5,822 bases of DNA from positions 12,728 through 18,549 of the forward strand of contig PADE01000264.1 of the NCBI GenBank assembly GCA_002702965.1. The letters are read 5' to 3'. Made by a program: the position numbers and the translations under genes. Within the stretch, counting starts at the first letter, position 1. Every line of letters starts with the position of its first letter. The stretch comes from Planctomycetaceae bacterium. Lineage in GTDB: Bacteria > Planctomycetota > Planctomycetia > Pirellulales > Pirellulaceae. Below, in pieces: positions 1 to 5,822 of this stretch. The notes beneath the pieces were generated by a model that saw only the letters and a list, made by a program, of their open reading frames with translations, searched no databases and was not told where the DNA came from.

Positions 1-1097
1 TCACGACCGGCTTGCTTGTTGATGCGCGGTGTCCGTCCAAACTCACCCATGCAAACGACCAGCGTCTCGTCGAGGAGCCCGCGATCCGCCAGATCTGCAA
101 GCAGCGCACTGAGACCCTGATCGAGGATCGGCAGCAGCTCGCCGCGCAGGCAGCTGAAGTTGTTCTTGTGCGTATCCCAGCCATCGCACTTCGTCATGTT
201 GTTGAAATGCACTCCCACGAACGAGACATCCCGCTCGATGAGCCGTCGCGCCAGCAGCAGACTCTGGCCAAACCGATGGCGGCCATAGGCGTCCCGAACA
301 GCTGGCTTTTCAGCCTCCAGAGAGAACAGCTGGTCGCCGCCGGCCGAATCGGTCAACTCGGACGCCCGCCGTCGAACCGACGCGTACTCCTGTACACGCT
401 TGAGGTCGCGGCCGAATCCATCGAGCAGCGCCAGCAATTCCCCGCGGTCAGCGTGACGATCGGCCGTCATGTCTTCCGGCAGTTTCAAAGCGGCCACCGC
501 ACCAGCCTCACGCGGGTCGCCGTTGATCGCCAACGGGTTGTACTCGGGTCCCAGGTATCCGGCACGGCCGCCGCCGGCGACCGGCATCATGGTCATCCGG
601 ACTTGGACTTCGGGAATCGCCACGTAACCGGGAACGTGCGGAGCGGGGTGGCGGAACTTCGAAACCACGCAACCCAGGTGGGGGTCATCTTCCCGCGAAG
701 GAGGCAGGATCGTATTGGCGCCAAGCGGACGCGGTGATACCCGACCGGTCAGCGTGTAGTACGTCATGAACGGATGATCGCTGTTGTTGTACCCCAGCGA
801 TCGGACGATCGACATCCGGTGTGCCTGCCGCGCCAGGCCGGGTAGATGCTCACTGATCCTGACGCCGGGCGCACTGGTCGCAATTGCATTAAACGGGCCA
901 CGAAACTCGCTCGGTGCGTCCGGTTTGAGGTCCCACATGTCCTGGTGCGGCGGCCCACCGAGCAGGTAGACCAGAATGCAGTGCCGGGCTTTGCCCCGCC
1001 CCTGGCGCAGCGCGGACTCGGCCGGAGCGCGGCGCGCCAGCGCCGCGGCGCTGAACAATGCGGTGGTACCCGCCTGAAGAAAATCTCTGCGGTCCAT
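1..1097 (-). CDS. DUF1501 family Tat-exported protein (second copy), 3' end cut by window edge
   Basis: This frame runs without a stop from ATG at 1097 to the left edge: 365 codons are visible and the C-terminus is missing, probably by 80-110 residues judged from the neighbouring paralogue. It opens with MDRRDFLQAG, a twin-arginine motif (RRxFL), then a short hydrophobic stretch (about residues 11-20) and a small-residue region near APAES, so export by the Tat pathway is likely. DUF1501 landmarks are LLGGPPHQDMWDLKP (46-60), SDHPF (106-110), FGQSLLLARRLIERDVSFV (276-294), DGWDTHKNN (305-313) and LLDETLVVCMGEFGRTPRI (341-359), the last being the family's most recognisable motif. The family is related to alkaline phosphatases and sulfatases; no substrate is known. 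It lies 113 bases downstream of another DUF1501 gene on the same strand. No clear Shine-Dalgarno precedes 1097. An in-frame GTG at 1154 is open but would put about 20 residues before the Tat motif, so ATG 1097 is preferred. Family assignment is firm; function is unknown. Confidence 0.93.
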   Translation of the reverse strand, partial: MDRRDFLQAGTTALFSAAALARRAPAESALRQGRGKARHCILVYLLGGPPHQDMWDLKPDAPSEFRGPFNAIATSAPGVRISEHLPGLARQAHRMSIVRSLGYNNSDHPFMTYYTLTGRVSPRPLGANTILPPSREDDPHLGCVVSKFRHPAPHVPGYVAIPEVQVRMTMMPVAGGGRAGYLGPEYNPLAINGDPREAGAVAALKLPEDMTADRHADRGELLALLDGFGRDLKRVQEYASVRRRASELTDSAGGDQLFSLEAEKPAVRDAYGRHRFGQSLLLARRLIERDVSFVGVHFNNMTKCDGWDTHKNNFSCLRGELLPILDQGLSALLADLADRGLLDETLVVCMGEFGRTPRINKQAGR

Positions 1098-1210
1098 AGA
1101 CGATCCAATGAAAAACCGACACTTTCCCGCGTGGCTTGCCTTCTCTTCGACCACACGGCACCGTACAAGCTTATCGCATGAACCTCCGGTTGGAAAACAG
1201 CACGACGCGG
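1098..1210. other. Intergenic gap between the two DUF1501 genes
   Basis: The 113 bases between the TAA stop of the upstream DUF1501 gene and the ATG of the downstream one contain no recognisable gene. On the minus strand a perfect GGAGG (1183-1187) is followed three bases later by ATG CGA TAA (1171-1179), a two-codon frame of doubtful meaning. A 4-bp CGCG stem with a 4-base loop spans the preceding stop codon (1206-1217) and has no T tract, so it is not a convincing terminator. I see no clear -35/-10 pair. Read-through from the upstream gene is the simplest interpretation, but a promoter cannot be excluded. Confidence 0.5.
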
Positions 1211-2626
1211 TTACGCGATGATTTCCCGCAACACGTGCCCGGCAACATCGGTTAAACGGAAGTCACGCCCGGAATAGCGATAGGTCAGCCGGGTATGGTC
1301 CAGACCCAGCAGGTACAAAACCGTGGCGTGCAGATCGTGCAAGTCGACCGGGTGCTCGACGGCGTGATAGCCGAACGCGTCGGTCGACCCATACGTCGAC
1401 CCCGCCTGTACGCCGCCGCCAGCGAGCCAGAAAGTAAAACCCTGTGCATGATGCCCCCGTCCGGTCTTGTTTTGAACTTCCGGGGTGCGGCCAAACTCGG
1501 TACTCCAGATAACGAGCGTCTCGTCCAGCAACCCCCGTTGTTTCAGGTCACGGATCAAACCCGCTATCGGTTTGTCGCAAGAGCGCGCATTGTCGCCGTG
1601 GCCTTTGACGAGGCCACTGTGCTGGTCCCAGCGACCTCCGCGTCCACCGGTGTGCGCCACGTGAACAAAACGGACGCCGCGTTCGACACATCGCCGCGCC
1701 AACAGCAATTCGCGTCCGTAGTTCTCAGTGACAGTGTCATCGATCCCGTACAGCGAAAGTGTCTGTTGGGATTCGCCCGAGATATCCAGTACCTCAGGGG
1801 CGTGCGATTGCATACGAAACGCGAGTTCGAACGACGCGATTCGGGCTTCCCACTCGGCATCCGATCCAGAACGCTGCAACTGTTCGCGATTCCCCGCCCG
1901 CAGCAGGTCCAGCATGCGACGTTGCTCAACGGTCGTCACCGACCGGTTCTCGATATTGCGGAAGCGGGCCTGTTTCGCGGAAATGCGATTGGTGCCAATC
2001 ATCGTCCCCTGGTATGCAGCCGGCAGAAATGCGGCGCCAAAATTCCGTTGTCCCGAATACGTCAACGGTGGACAGATCGTGACAAATCCGGGCAGGTTTT
2101 CGTTTTCACTACCCAATCCATATGTCACCCAGGCGCCGACGCTGGGTCGCATCAAAGTCTGCGTGCCGGTGTGCAGTTCGAGCGTAGCCGGTGTATGCGC
2201 GTTGTTGTTACTGTGCATCGACTTGATGAAACACAGATCATCAACCACTCCGCCGACATGCGGAAACAGGTCGCTGACCCACGCACCGGACTGACCGTAC
2301 TGCCGGAACTTCCACGGTGACTTGAGGATCGTCCCCAGGTTGGCATTGAACTGATTGCGCGCGGTATTGACCGACTCCGGAAGTGGATCGCCGTGTCGTC
2401 GCTCAAGCTCGGGGCGGTAATCGAACGAATCGATGTGCGACGCGCCGCCGTGCATGTACAGGAAGATGACGTTCCGCGCCCGCGCCGGAAAGTGGGGGCG
2501 CTTGGGTGCCAGTGGGTTCCCGGTCGATTCTTCGGCGCCCACGGCATCCCAGTGCAGTAGCGCGGAAAGAGCCAGCGAACCAACTCCACATCCTGTGCTG
2601 CGCAACCATCTGCGACGATCGATCAT
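1211..2626 (-). CDS. DUF1501 family Tat-exported protein, complete
   Basis: A complete DUF1501 protein of 471 residues from ATG 2626, or 479 from ATG 2650, ending in TAA at 1211-1213. Residue numbers here are for the 479-residue form. A twin-arginine motif DRRRWLR (11-17) precedes a hydrophobic stretch (22-32) and a likely cleavage region near AVGAEE (36-41), indicating Tat export. Family landmarks are FLYMHGGASHIDSFDYRP (63-80), NNNAHTPATLELHTG (148-162), GRELLLARRCVERGVRFVHV (312-331), GRWDQHSGLVKGHGDN (339-354), STEFGRTPEVQNKTGRGHH (383-401), FWLAGGGVQAGSTYGSTD (407-424) and the tail LHDLHATVLYLLGLDH (437-452) followed by YRYSGRDFRLTDVAGHVL (457-474). The many His, Asp and Glu residues in these motifs fit the metal-dependent alkaline phosphatase/sulfatase-like fold to which DUF1501 is related. 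The reaction is unknown. Start choice: GAGAG lies seven bases before ATG 2626 and gives a short Tat n-region. ATG 2650 instead overlaps the previous stop as ATGA. The close spacing indicates an operon with the cytochrome gene. Confidence 0.95.
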   Translation of the reverse strand: MIDRRRWLRSTGCGVGSLALSALLHWDAVGAEESTGNPLAPKRPHFPARARNVIFLYMHGGASHIDSFDYRPELERRHGDPLPESVNTARNQFNANLGTILKSPWKFRQYGQSGAWVSDLFPHVGGVVDDLCFIKSMHSNNNAHTPATLELHTGTQTLMRPSVGAWVTYGLGSENENLPGFVTICPPLTYSGQRNFGAAFLPAAYQGTMIGTNRISAKQARFRNIENRSVTTVEQRRMLDLLRAGNREQLQRSGSDAEWEARIASFELAFRMQSHAPEVLDISGESQQTLSLYGIDDTVTENYGRELLLARRCVERGVRFVHVAHTGGRGGRWDQHSGLVKGHGDNARSCDKPIAGLIRDLKQRGLLDETLVIWSTEFGRTPEVQNKTGRGHHAQGFTFWLAGGGVQAGSTYGSTDAFGYHAVEHPVDLHDLHATVLYLLGLDHTRLTYRYSGRDFRLTDVAGHVLREIIA

Positions 2627-2633
2627 AGCTTGT

Positions 2634-2646
2634 CTCTCGTCCTTCC
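2634..2646 (-). promoter_or_regulatory. Purine-rich ribosome binding region of the complete DUF1501 gene
   Basis: On the minus strand this reads GGAAGGACGAGAG. GAGAG (2634-2638) is spaced seven bases from ATG 2626, a suitable Shine-Dalgarno distance, while GGAAGG (2641-2646) is 14 bases away. The block lies between the two candidate start codons (2650 and 2626), so it supports the inner start. Planctomycetes often use weak or no Shine-Dalgarno sequences, so this is suggestive only. Confidence 0.45.
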
Positions 2647-2650
2647 TCAT
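2647..2650 (-). other. ATGA stop/start overlap between cytochrome and DUF1501 genes
   Basis: The last codon of the large cytochrome gene is the TGA at 2647-2649, and an ATG in the DUF1501 frame occupies 2648-2650. The two thus share the four bases ATGA. This arrangement is typical of translationally coupled genes in one operon. If the inner start at 2626 is the real one, the genes are instead separated by 20 bases, and the operon conclusion still holds. Confidence 0.6.
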
Positions 2651-5600
2651 TCCAGATAAGCGAACTCATTGAGACACAGTAGCATCTGACAAAACAACTC
2701 CCACTGTTTGGCATCGGGCGGGTCGATGAAATTCACGGCCCTTTGCAGTTCTCGATCGGTGGGATCACGAGCCAACGCGAGTCGATACGCGTGTCGGATG
2801 CGGCCGACCGCGTCGTGTTCGGTGTCGGCCTCCAGACGCTCAGCAAACTGCGCCGCCTGCTGGTGAACCCAGCGATTGTTCATCAGAAATAACGCCTGCG
2901 GGGCCACCGTGCTCACACCTCGACGAGTGGTGATCGAGTTCGGGTCGCCAAAGTCAAACAGCTGCAGCATCTCGTGCACCGCGGCGCCGCGGACGATCGG
3001 CAAGTAAATGCTGCGCCGCCGGGTGTCGTAGTTGGCCATCTCAACATTGGCGTCATCCACGCTGAACATTTTGGGTTTCCACGTGTTGACGGTGCCACCG
3101 ATTCCCGCATCGAGCTGTCCACTTACAACTAATATCGCATCCCGCAGCGCTTCCCCTTCGAGGCGACGGCGGTTCATTCTCGACAACAATCGGTTGCCCG
3201 AATCGCGAGAATCAGGAGTGGGCAGAGCGCGGTCGCTTGGCGGCGACGATGTCTGGCGGTAAGTCGAAGCGCCTACCAGCTGTCGGTGCAGGTCTTTGAT
3301 GGACCAGCCGTTTTCCATCAACCGCTGCGCCAGCCAATCGAGCAGGTCGGGGTGCGAGGGCCGTTCTCCGAGCCGGCCAAAATTGTCCGAGGTGCGTACC
3401 AGGCCTTCACCAAAATGCCATTGCCAGAGGCGATTGACGAATACCCGGGCCGTCAGCGGGTGTTCGGAATCCGTCAGCCAGTAGGCGAGTTCCAGACGAC
3501 CACTCTGTTCACCGTCGATCGTTCTATCCGAGCCACCGCGCAATACCTGGGGAAACCCGCGCGGCGCCACGACTCCCAGGTTCCGACGGTCCCCGGCTAC
3601 GTGCACTCGCAGATCACCGGGTTGCTTCCCATCGTAGGCGACCATCGCCAGCGTCGGATCCTCAACACGCGTCTGCTCAATCAACTCGGTATCCCGGGCC
3701 AGTTTGGCGAGCCGTTGTCTCACCACGGATCCATAAAACTGATTCGCATCGGAACCCAGTACAAAGGGACCCGCGCTGGTGTCGTCGAGCAGCTTCTGGA
3801 GCACATCTTTGTTCTCGGTCAGCACGGTCTCGACTTGAGCAATCGTTTGGGGTGGCTTGTCTGTCAACGCGTAGAGCGGCGCCTCAGGATCTCCAGAAGC
3901 GAGCGCCAATTGCTCAACGAAACGGCGGACGATACTGGGCACCAGCCCCTGTTCAGCAGCCTGCCGATAGGAAAATTTGTCGCGCTGGGCCACACTGGAC
4001 CGCCGCCGCGCGATCCAATCCTGTTCGACTTGCGCGACATTCTGATTCCTGGCGGGATCGACCGCCCGCGCGAAGAGTGTTTGCACCTCGGATGCGGATA
4101 ACAGTCGACTCCAAACCGCCACGTCGTCCAGATCGCCACGAAACTGGTTCGTCTCCGCACCTACAGAAAAACGGGTGGCCTTATTGAACTGGGCGGCGGG
4201 ACTGATCGTGGCGATCGAAACCTCGCCGGCCTGCTGTCCATCCAGATACACACGGCCCATGCCGTCGCGATCGGACGTAAACACCACGTGGTGCCAGCCC
4301 TGGTCGGCCAATAATGGCAGGCGATCGACGGCTGGGCGGATGTCCACCGCACGTTTGCCATCGTAGTGTCTCAGGTAGATCCCGTTGTAGCCGTCGGGGC
4401 GCATCGCAATGAACCACATCGCAGCAGGGTACGTCACCGCCAGGACCGTATCCGCCGTGGTTGGCGAGTAGTCCGGAGCAGACCGCAACCAGAGCGAGAC
4501 GCTGAAATCCGCTCCCTTTCCGAAGTCGAGGAACGCCAGTTTGCCGGGATCGACGGCAACGACTTCGCGGCGGCCGGCAAAGCGCAGTGCCCCGCCGAGA
4601 CGACCGCCCGCCGGTATCGGCTTGGGGCCGTTCACATCATCGGCATTGGCCAAGGCTCCGTCCGGGCCGCTGGTCGCCTTCACCACGTGATCGTCATGGC
4701 GATCGAATGTCCAGTGGGCGACCGCCGCGGCATGCTCTGTCGACGCTCGAATCCCGACAGCCGCCATCAAGTACTCGGGCAATCGCTGTCGCGCGCCGGC
4801 GAGAATGGTTGCATCGGCTTTCGCCTTCTCATCGGCGACTGCCTTGGCGTTCGCAGCCAGACGATCACGGTTCGTTTTGCGGGCTGCGGTCACCGAGGGC
4901 AACTCCAGCGCGCGTTCGGGCCAATAGGACGGATTCTTGTCGAAATCGATCAGCATCTCGGTGCTGCGGAAGATACCGGCCAAGGCGTAGTAATCTGTCG
5001 TTCCAATGGGATCGAATTTGTGGTCGTGACATCGTGCACACGATAAGGTGAGGCCCATCAGCGTGCGGCCCAACACATCGACCTGATCATCGACCACGTC
5101 CAGGATCATCTGCTGTTTGTCTTGCATTCCGAGGCCCTTGGGCGCCAGCGTGAGCAGACCGGTCGCGGCGAGGCGTTCACCATACCGCTCCGGCTGCACA
5201 TCCATCGGCAGCAAATCACCCGCCAGTTGTTCGATCAGGAAACGATCGTAAGGCCTGTCTTCGTTGAACGCATCGACGACGTAGTCGCGGTACCTCCAAG
5301 CGTTTGGGTACACGTAGTCAAAGCCACCGCCATTCGTGTCGGCATAGCGCACGGTGTCCAGCCAATGCCGACCCCAACGCACCCCGTACTGTGGTGATGC
5401 CAGCAGCCGGTCAACAAGGCGCTCGTAGGCTTCGGGACGTGCGTCGTCGACAAACGCCTGCACTTCCTCTACGGTCGGTGGCAGCCCCAACAGGTCGAAC
5501 GTCACGCGCCGCATCAATACGCGGCGATCGGCCTCCCGAGAAAACGTCATCCCGCGTGATTCGAGGTTATTGAGCACGAACGCGTCGACGGCCGTGCGGA

Positions 5601-5822
5601 CGCGATCGCTTCGGGTCACTGTCGGAAGACCCGACCGGCCGACCGGCTGAAAAGACCACCACTGACGATCCTGTTGCGTGACGACGAACATGCCCTGGGT
5701 CCGGCGCATACGATCCGCGGTCGATGCAGCCGGGACGCGAGCTCCATCTCGGATCCACTTTTCCAGGACCGCAATCTGGGTGGCAGACAACCGACCGTCC
5801 GGAGGCATTTTCAATTTCTGCG
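2647..5822 (-). CDS. Planctomycete cytochrome: PSCyt1 (partial) - DUF1549 - LamG - DUF1553, 5' end cut by window edge
   Basis: About 1,057 residues are visible; the true start lies beyond the right edge. A TTG at 5812-5814 is only an internal Leu codon: QKLKMPPDGRLS followed by VLEKWIRDGARVP is the tail of a Planctomycete cytochrome C (PSCyt1) domain, whose KMPP methionine is the usual second haem ligand. Its CxxCH and the signal peptide are not in the window. Counting from that Leu as residue 1: DUF1549/PSCyt2 spans about 72-282, with FDLLGLPPTVEEVQAFV (106-122), HWLDTVRYADTNG (150-162), RPYDRFLIEQLAGDLLP (187-203) and CARCHDHKFDPI (259-270); an Ala/Lys-rich helical linker lies at about 310-345; LamG/concanavalin-like at about 365-582, with AHWTFD, FSVSLWLRS, WHHVVFTSD, YLDGQQAG and DLDDVAVWSRLLS; a linker; then DUF1553/PSD1 at about 773-1030, with ELAYWLTDSEHPLTARVFVN, RLWQWHFGEGLV, SDNFGRLGERPSHPDLLDWL and RRLEGEALRD. 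It is probably an exported c-type cytochrome; redox partner and substrate are unknown. It is the first visible gene of a likely operon with two DUF1501 genes. Confidence 0.95.
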   Translation of the reverse strand, partial: QKLKMPPDGRLSATQIAVLEKWIRDGARVPAASTADRMRRTQGMFVVTQQDRQWWSFQPVGRSGLPTVTRSDRVRTAVDAFVLNNLESRGMTFSREADRRVLMRRVTFDLLGLPPTVEEVQAFVDDARPEAYERLVDRLLASPQYGVRWGRHWLDTVRYADTNGGGFDYVYPNAWRYRDYVVDAFNEDRPYDRFLIEQLAGDLLPMDVQPERYGERLAATGLLTLAPKGLGMQDKQQMILDVVDDQVDVLGRTLMGLTLSCARCHDHKFDPIGTTDYYALAGIFRSTEMLIDFDKNPSYWPERALELPSVTAARKTNRDRLAANAKAVADEKAKADATILAGARQRLPEYLMAAVGIRASTEHAAAVAHWTFDRHDDHVVKATSGPDGALANADDVNGPKPIPAGGRLGGALRFAGRREVVAVDPGKLAFLDFGKGADFSVSLWLRSAPDYSPTTADTVLAVTYPAAMWFIAMRPDGYNGIYLRHYDGKRAVDIRPAVDRLPLLADQGWHHVVFTSDRDGMGRVYLDGQQAGEVSIATISPAAQFNKATRFSVGAETNQFRGDLDDVAVWSRLLSASEVQTLFARAVDPARNQNVAQVEQDWIARRRSSVAQRDKFSYRQAAEQGLVPSIVRRFVEQLALASGDPEAPLYALTDKPPQTIAQVETVLTENKDVLQKLLDDTSAGPFVLGSDANQFYGSVVRQRLAKLARDTELIEQTRVEDPTLAMVAYDGKQPGDLRVHVAGDRRNLGVVAPRGFPQVLRGGSDRTIDGEQSGRLELAYWLTDSEHPLTARVFVNRLWQWHFGEGLVRTSDNFGRLGERPSHPDLLDWLAQRLMENGWSIKDLHRQLVGASTYRQTSSPPSDRALPTPDSRDSGNRLLSRMNRRRLEGEALRDAILVVSGQLDAGIGGTVNTWKPKMFSVDDANVEMANYDTRRRSIYLPIVRGAAVHEMLQLFDFGDPNSITTRRGVSTVAPQALFLMNNRWVHQQAAQFAERLEADTEHDAVGRIRHAYRLALARDPTDRELQRAVNFIDPPDAKQWELFCQMLLCLNEFAYLE
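4069..4722 (-). other. LamG / concanavalin-like domain within the cytochrome protein
   Basis: This stretch encodes about 218 residues with the hallmarks of the Laminin_G_3 type jelly roll: an opening AHWTFD, then GALRFAG, FSVSLWLRS, GWHHVVFTSD with DGMGRVYLDGQQAGEV, and a closing DLDDVAVWSRLLSASEVQTLF. The family binds carbohydrates or proteins outside the cell. Here it sits between DUF1549 and DUF1553, in frame with both. This insertion occurs in many, but not all, planctomycete PSCyt1-DUF1549-DUF1553 proteins, so it is probably a substrate- or surface-targeting module. The boundaries are approximate. Confidence 0.88.
5026..5040 (-). other. CxxCH haem c attachment motif (CARCH) in DUF1549
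   Basis: The codons read Cys-Ala-Arg-Cys-His and are followed by DHKFDPI, the conserved core of DUF1549 (PSCyt2). CxxCH is the canonical covalent haem c site, so this protein may carry a haem here in addition to the one expected in the N-terminal PSCyt1 domain. That this motif binds haem in DUF1549 is inferred from the motif, not shown by the sequence. Confidence 0.8.

Noticed and set aside
12..737. Plus-strand open frame of 241 codons
   Set aside because: It lies antisense to a frame that encodes clear DUF1501 motifs (for example GEFGRTPRI) without a stop. The plus-strand translation resembles no family I know and is a GC-driven shadow.
764..1168. Minus-strand open frame of 134 codons beginning at TTG 1168
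   Set aside because: It overlaps the start of the second DUF1501 gene in another frame. Its product is rich in Arg, Ser and Cys with no domain, whereas the frame from 1097 gives a Tat signal and family motifs.
1206..1217. CGCG-GTTA-CGCG hairpin as a terminator at the end of the complete DUF1501 gene
   Set aside because: The stem is only four base pairs, overlaps the stop codon and has no following T tract.
1295..2320. Plus-strand open frame of 341 codons
   Set aside because: It is entirely antisense to the complete DUF1501 gene, with no recognisable motif or ribosome site.
2564..2590. Lipoprotein signal (Cys 21 in the complete DUF1501 protein)
   Set aside because: The Cys precedes rather than follows the hydrophobic stretch, and the residues before it (STG) do not make a lipobox. 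A Tat signal fits better.
3286..4101. Plus-strand open frame of 271 codons, and the 226-codon frame at 4366-5046
   Set aside because: Both are antisense to the DUF1553, LamG and DUF1549 coding region and look like compositional shadows.
5812..5814. TTG as the start of the large cytochrome gene
   Set aside because: The frame is open through to the window edge, and the codon falls inside the conserved PSCyt1 tail just before KMPP. The gene must begin outside the window.

Overview
This window looks like a piece of a planctomycete chromosome (or that of a close relative in the PVC group). The evidence is the gene content: a protein carrying Planctomycete cytochrome C (PSCyt1), DUF1549 (PSCyt2) and DUF1553 (PSD1) domains, next to two DUF1501 proteins with twin-arginine signals. 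This combination is strongly expanded in Pirellula-, Rhodopirellula- and Gemmata-like bacteria. The DNA is GC-rich (about 60% by eye). All genes lie on the minus strand, so they are transcribed from the right edge towards the left. The plus-strand open frames are shadows.

Layout in transcription order. (1) From the right edge (5822) to 2647 runs a very large gene. Its start and the haem-binding part of its N-terminal cytochrome domain lie outside the window. It then has a DUF1549 domain with an internal CxxCH haem motif, a LamG/concanavalin-like domain, and a DUF1553 domain. (2) Its stop codon overlaps, in an ATGA, a possible ATG of a complete DUF1501 gene ending at 1211, though a start 24 bases further in (2626) is better supported. 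(3) After a 113-base gap comes a second, clearly different DUF1501 gene starting at 1097. It runs off the left edge with 365 codons visible and no internal stop.

The three genes probably form one operon. Two products have Tat signals, so they should act folded outside the cytoplasm. The large protein is a putative c-type cytochrome with a possible carbohydrate-binding module and should be exported too, although its own signal is not in view. DUF1501 is distantly related to the alkaline phosphatase/sulfatase superfamily. A joint role in handling a sugar polymer or its sulfated or phosphorylated derivative is therefore reasonable, but it is inference: no member's reaction can be read from the sequence.

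I found no RNA gene, mobile element, CRISPR array, phage gene or convincing terminator. The locus is a typical planctomycete set of uncharacterised genes, not an evident new system. The points most worth a look are the tandem of divergent DUF1501 proteins, the cytochrome-LamG architecture, and a marked excess of the palindrome CGATCG.
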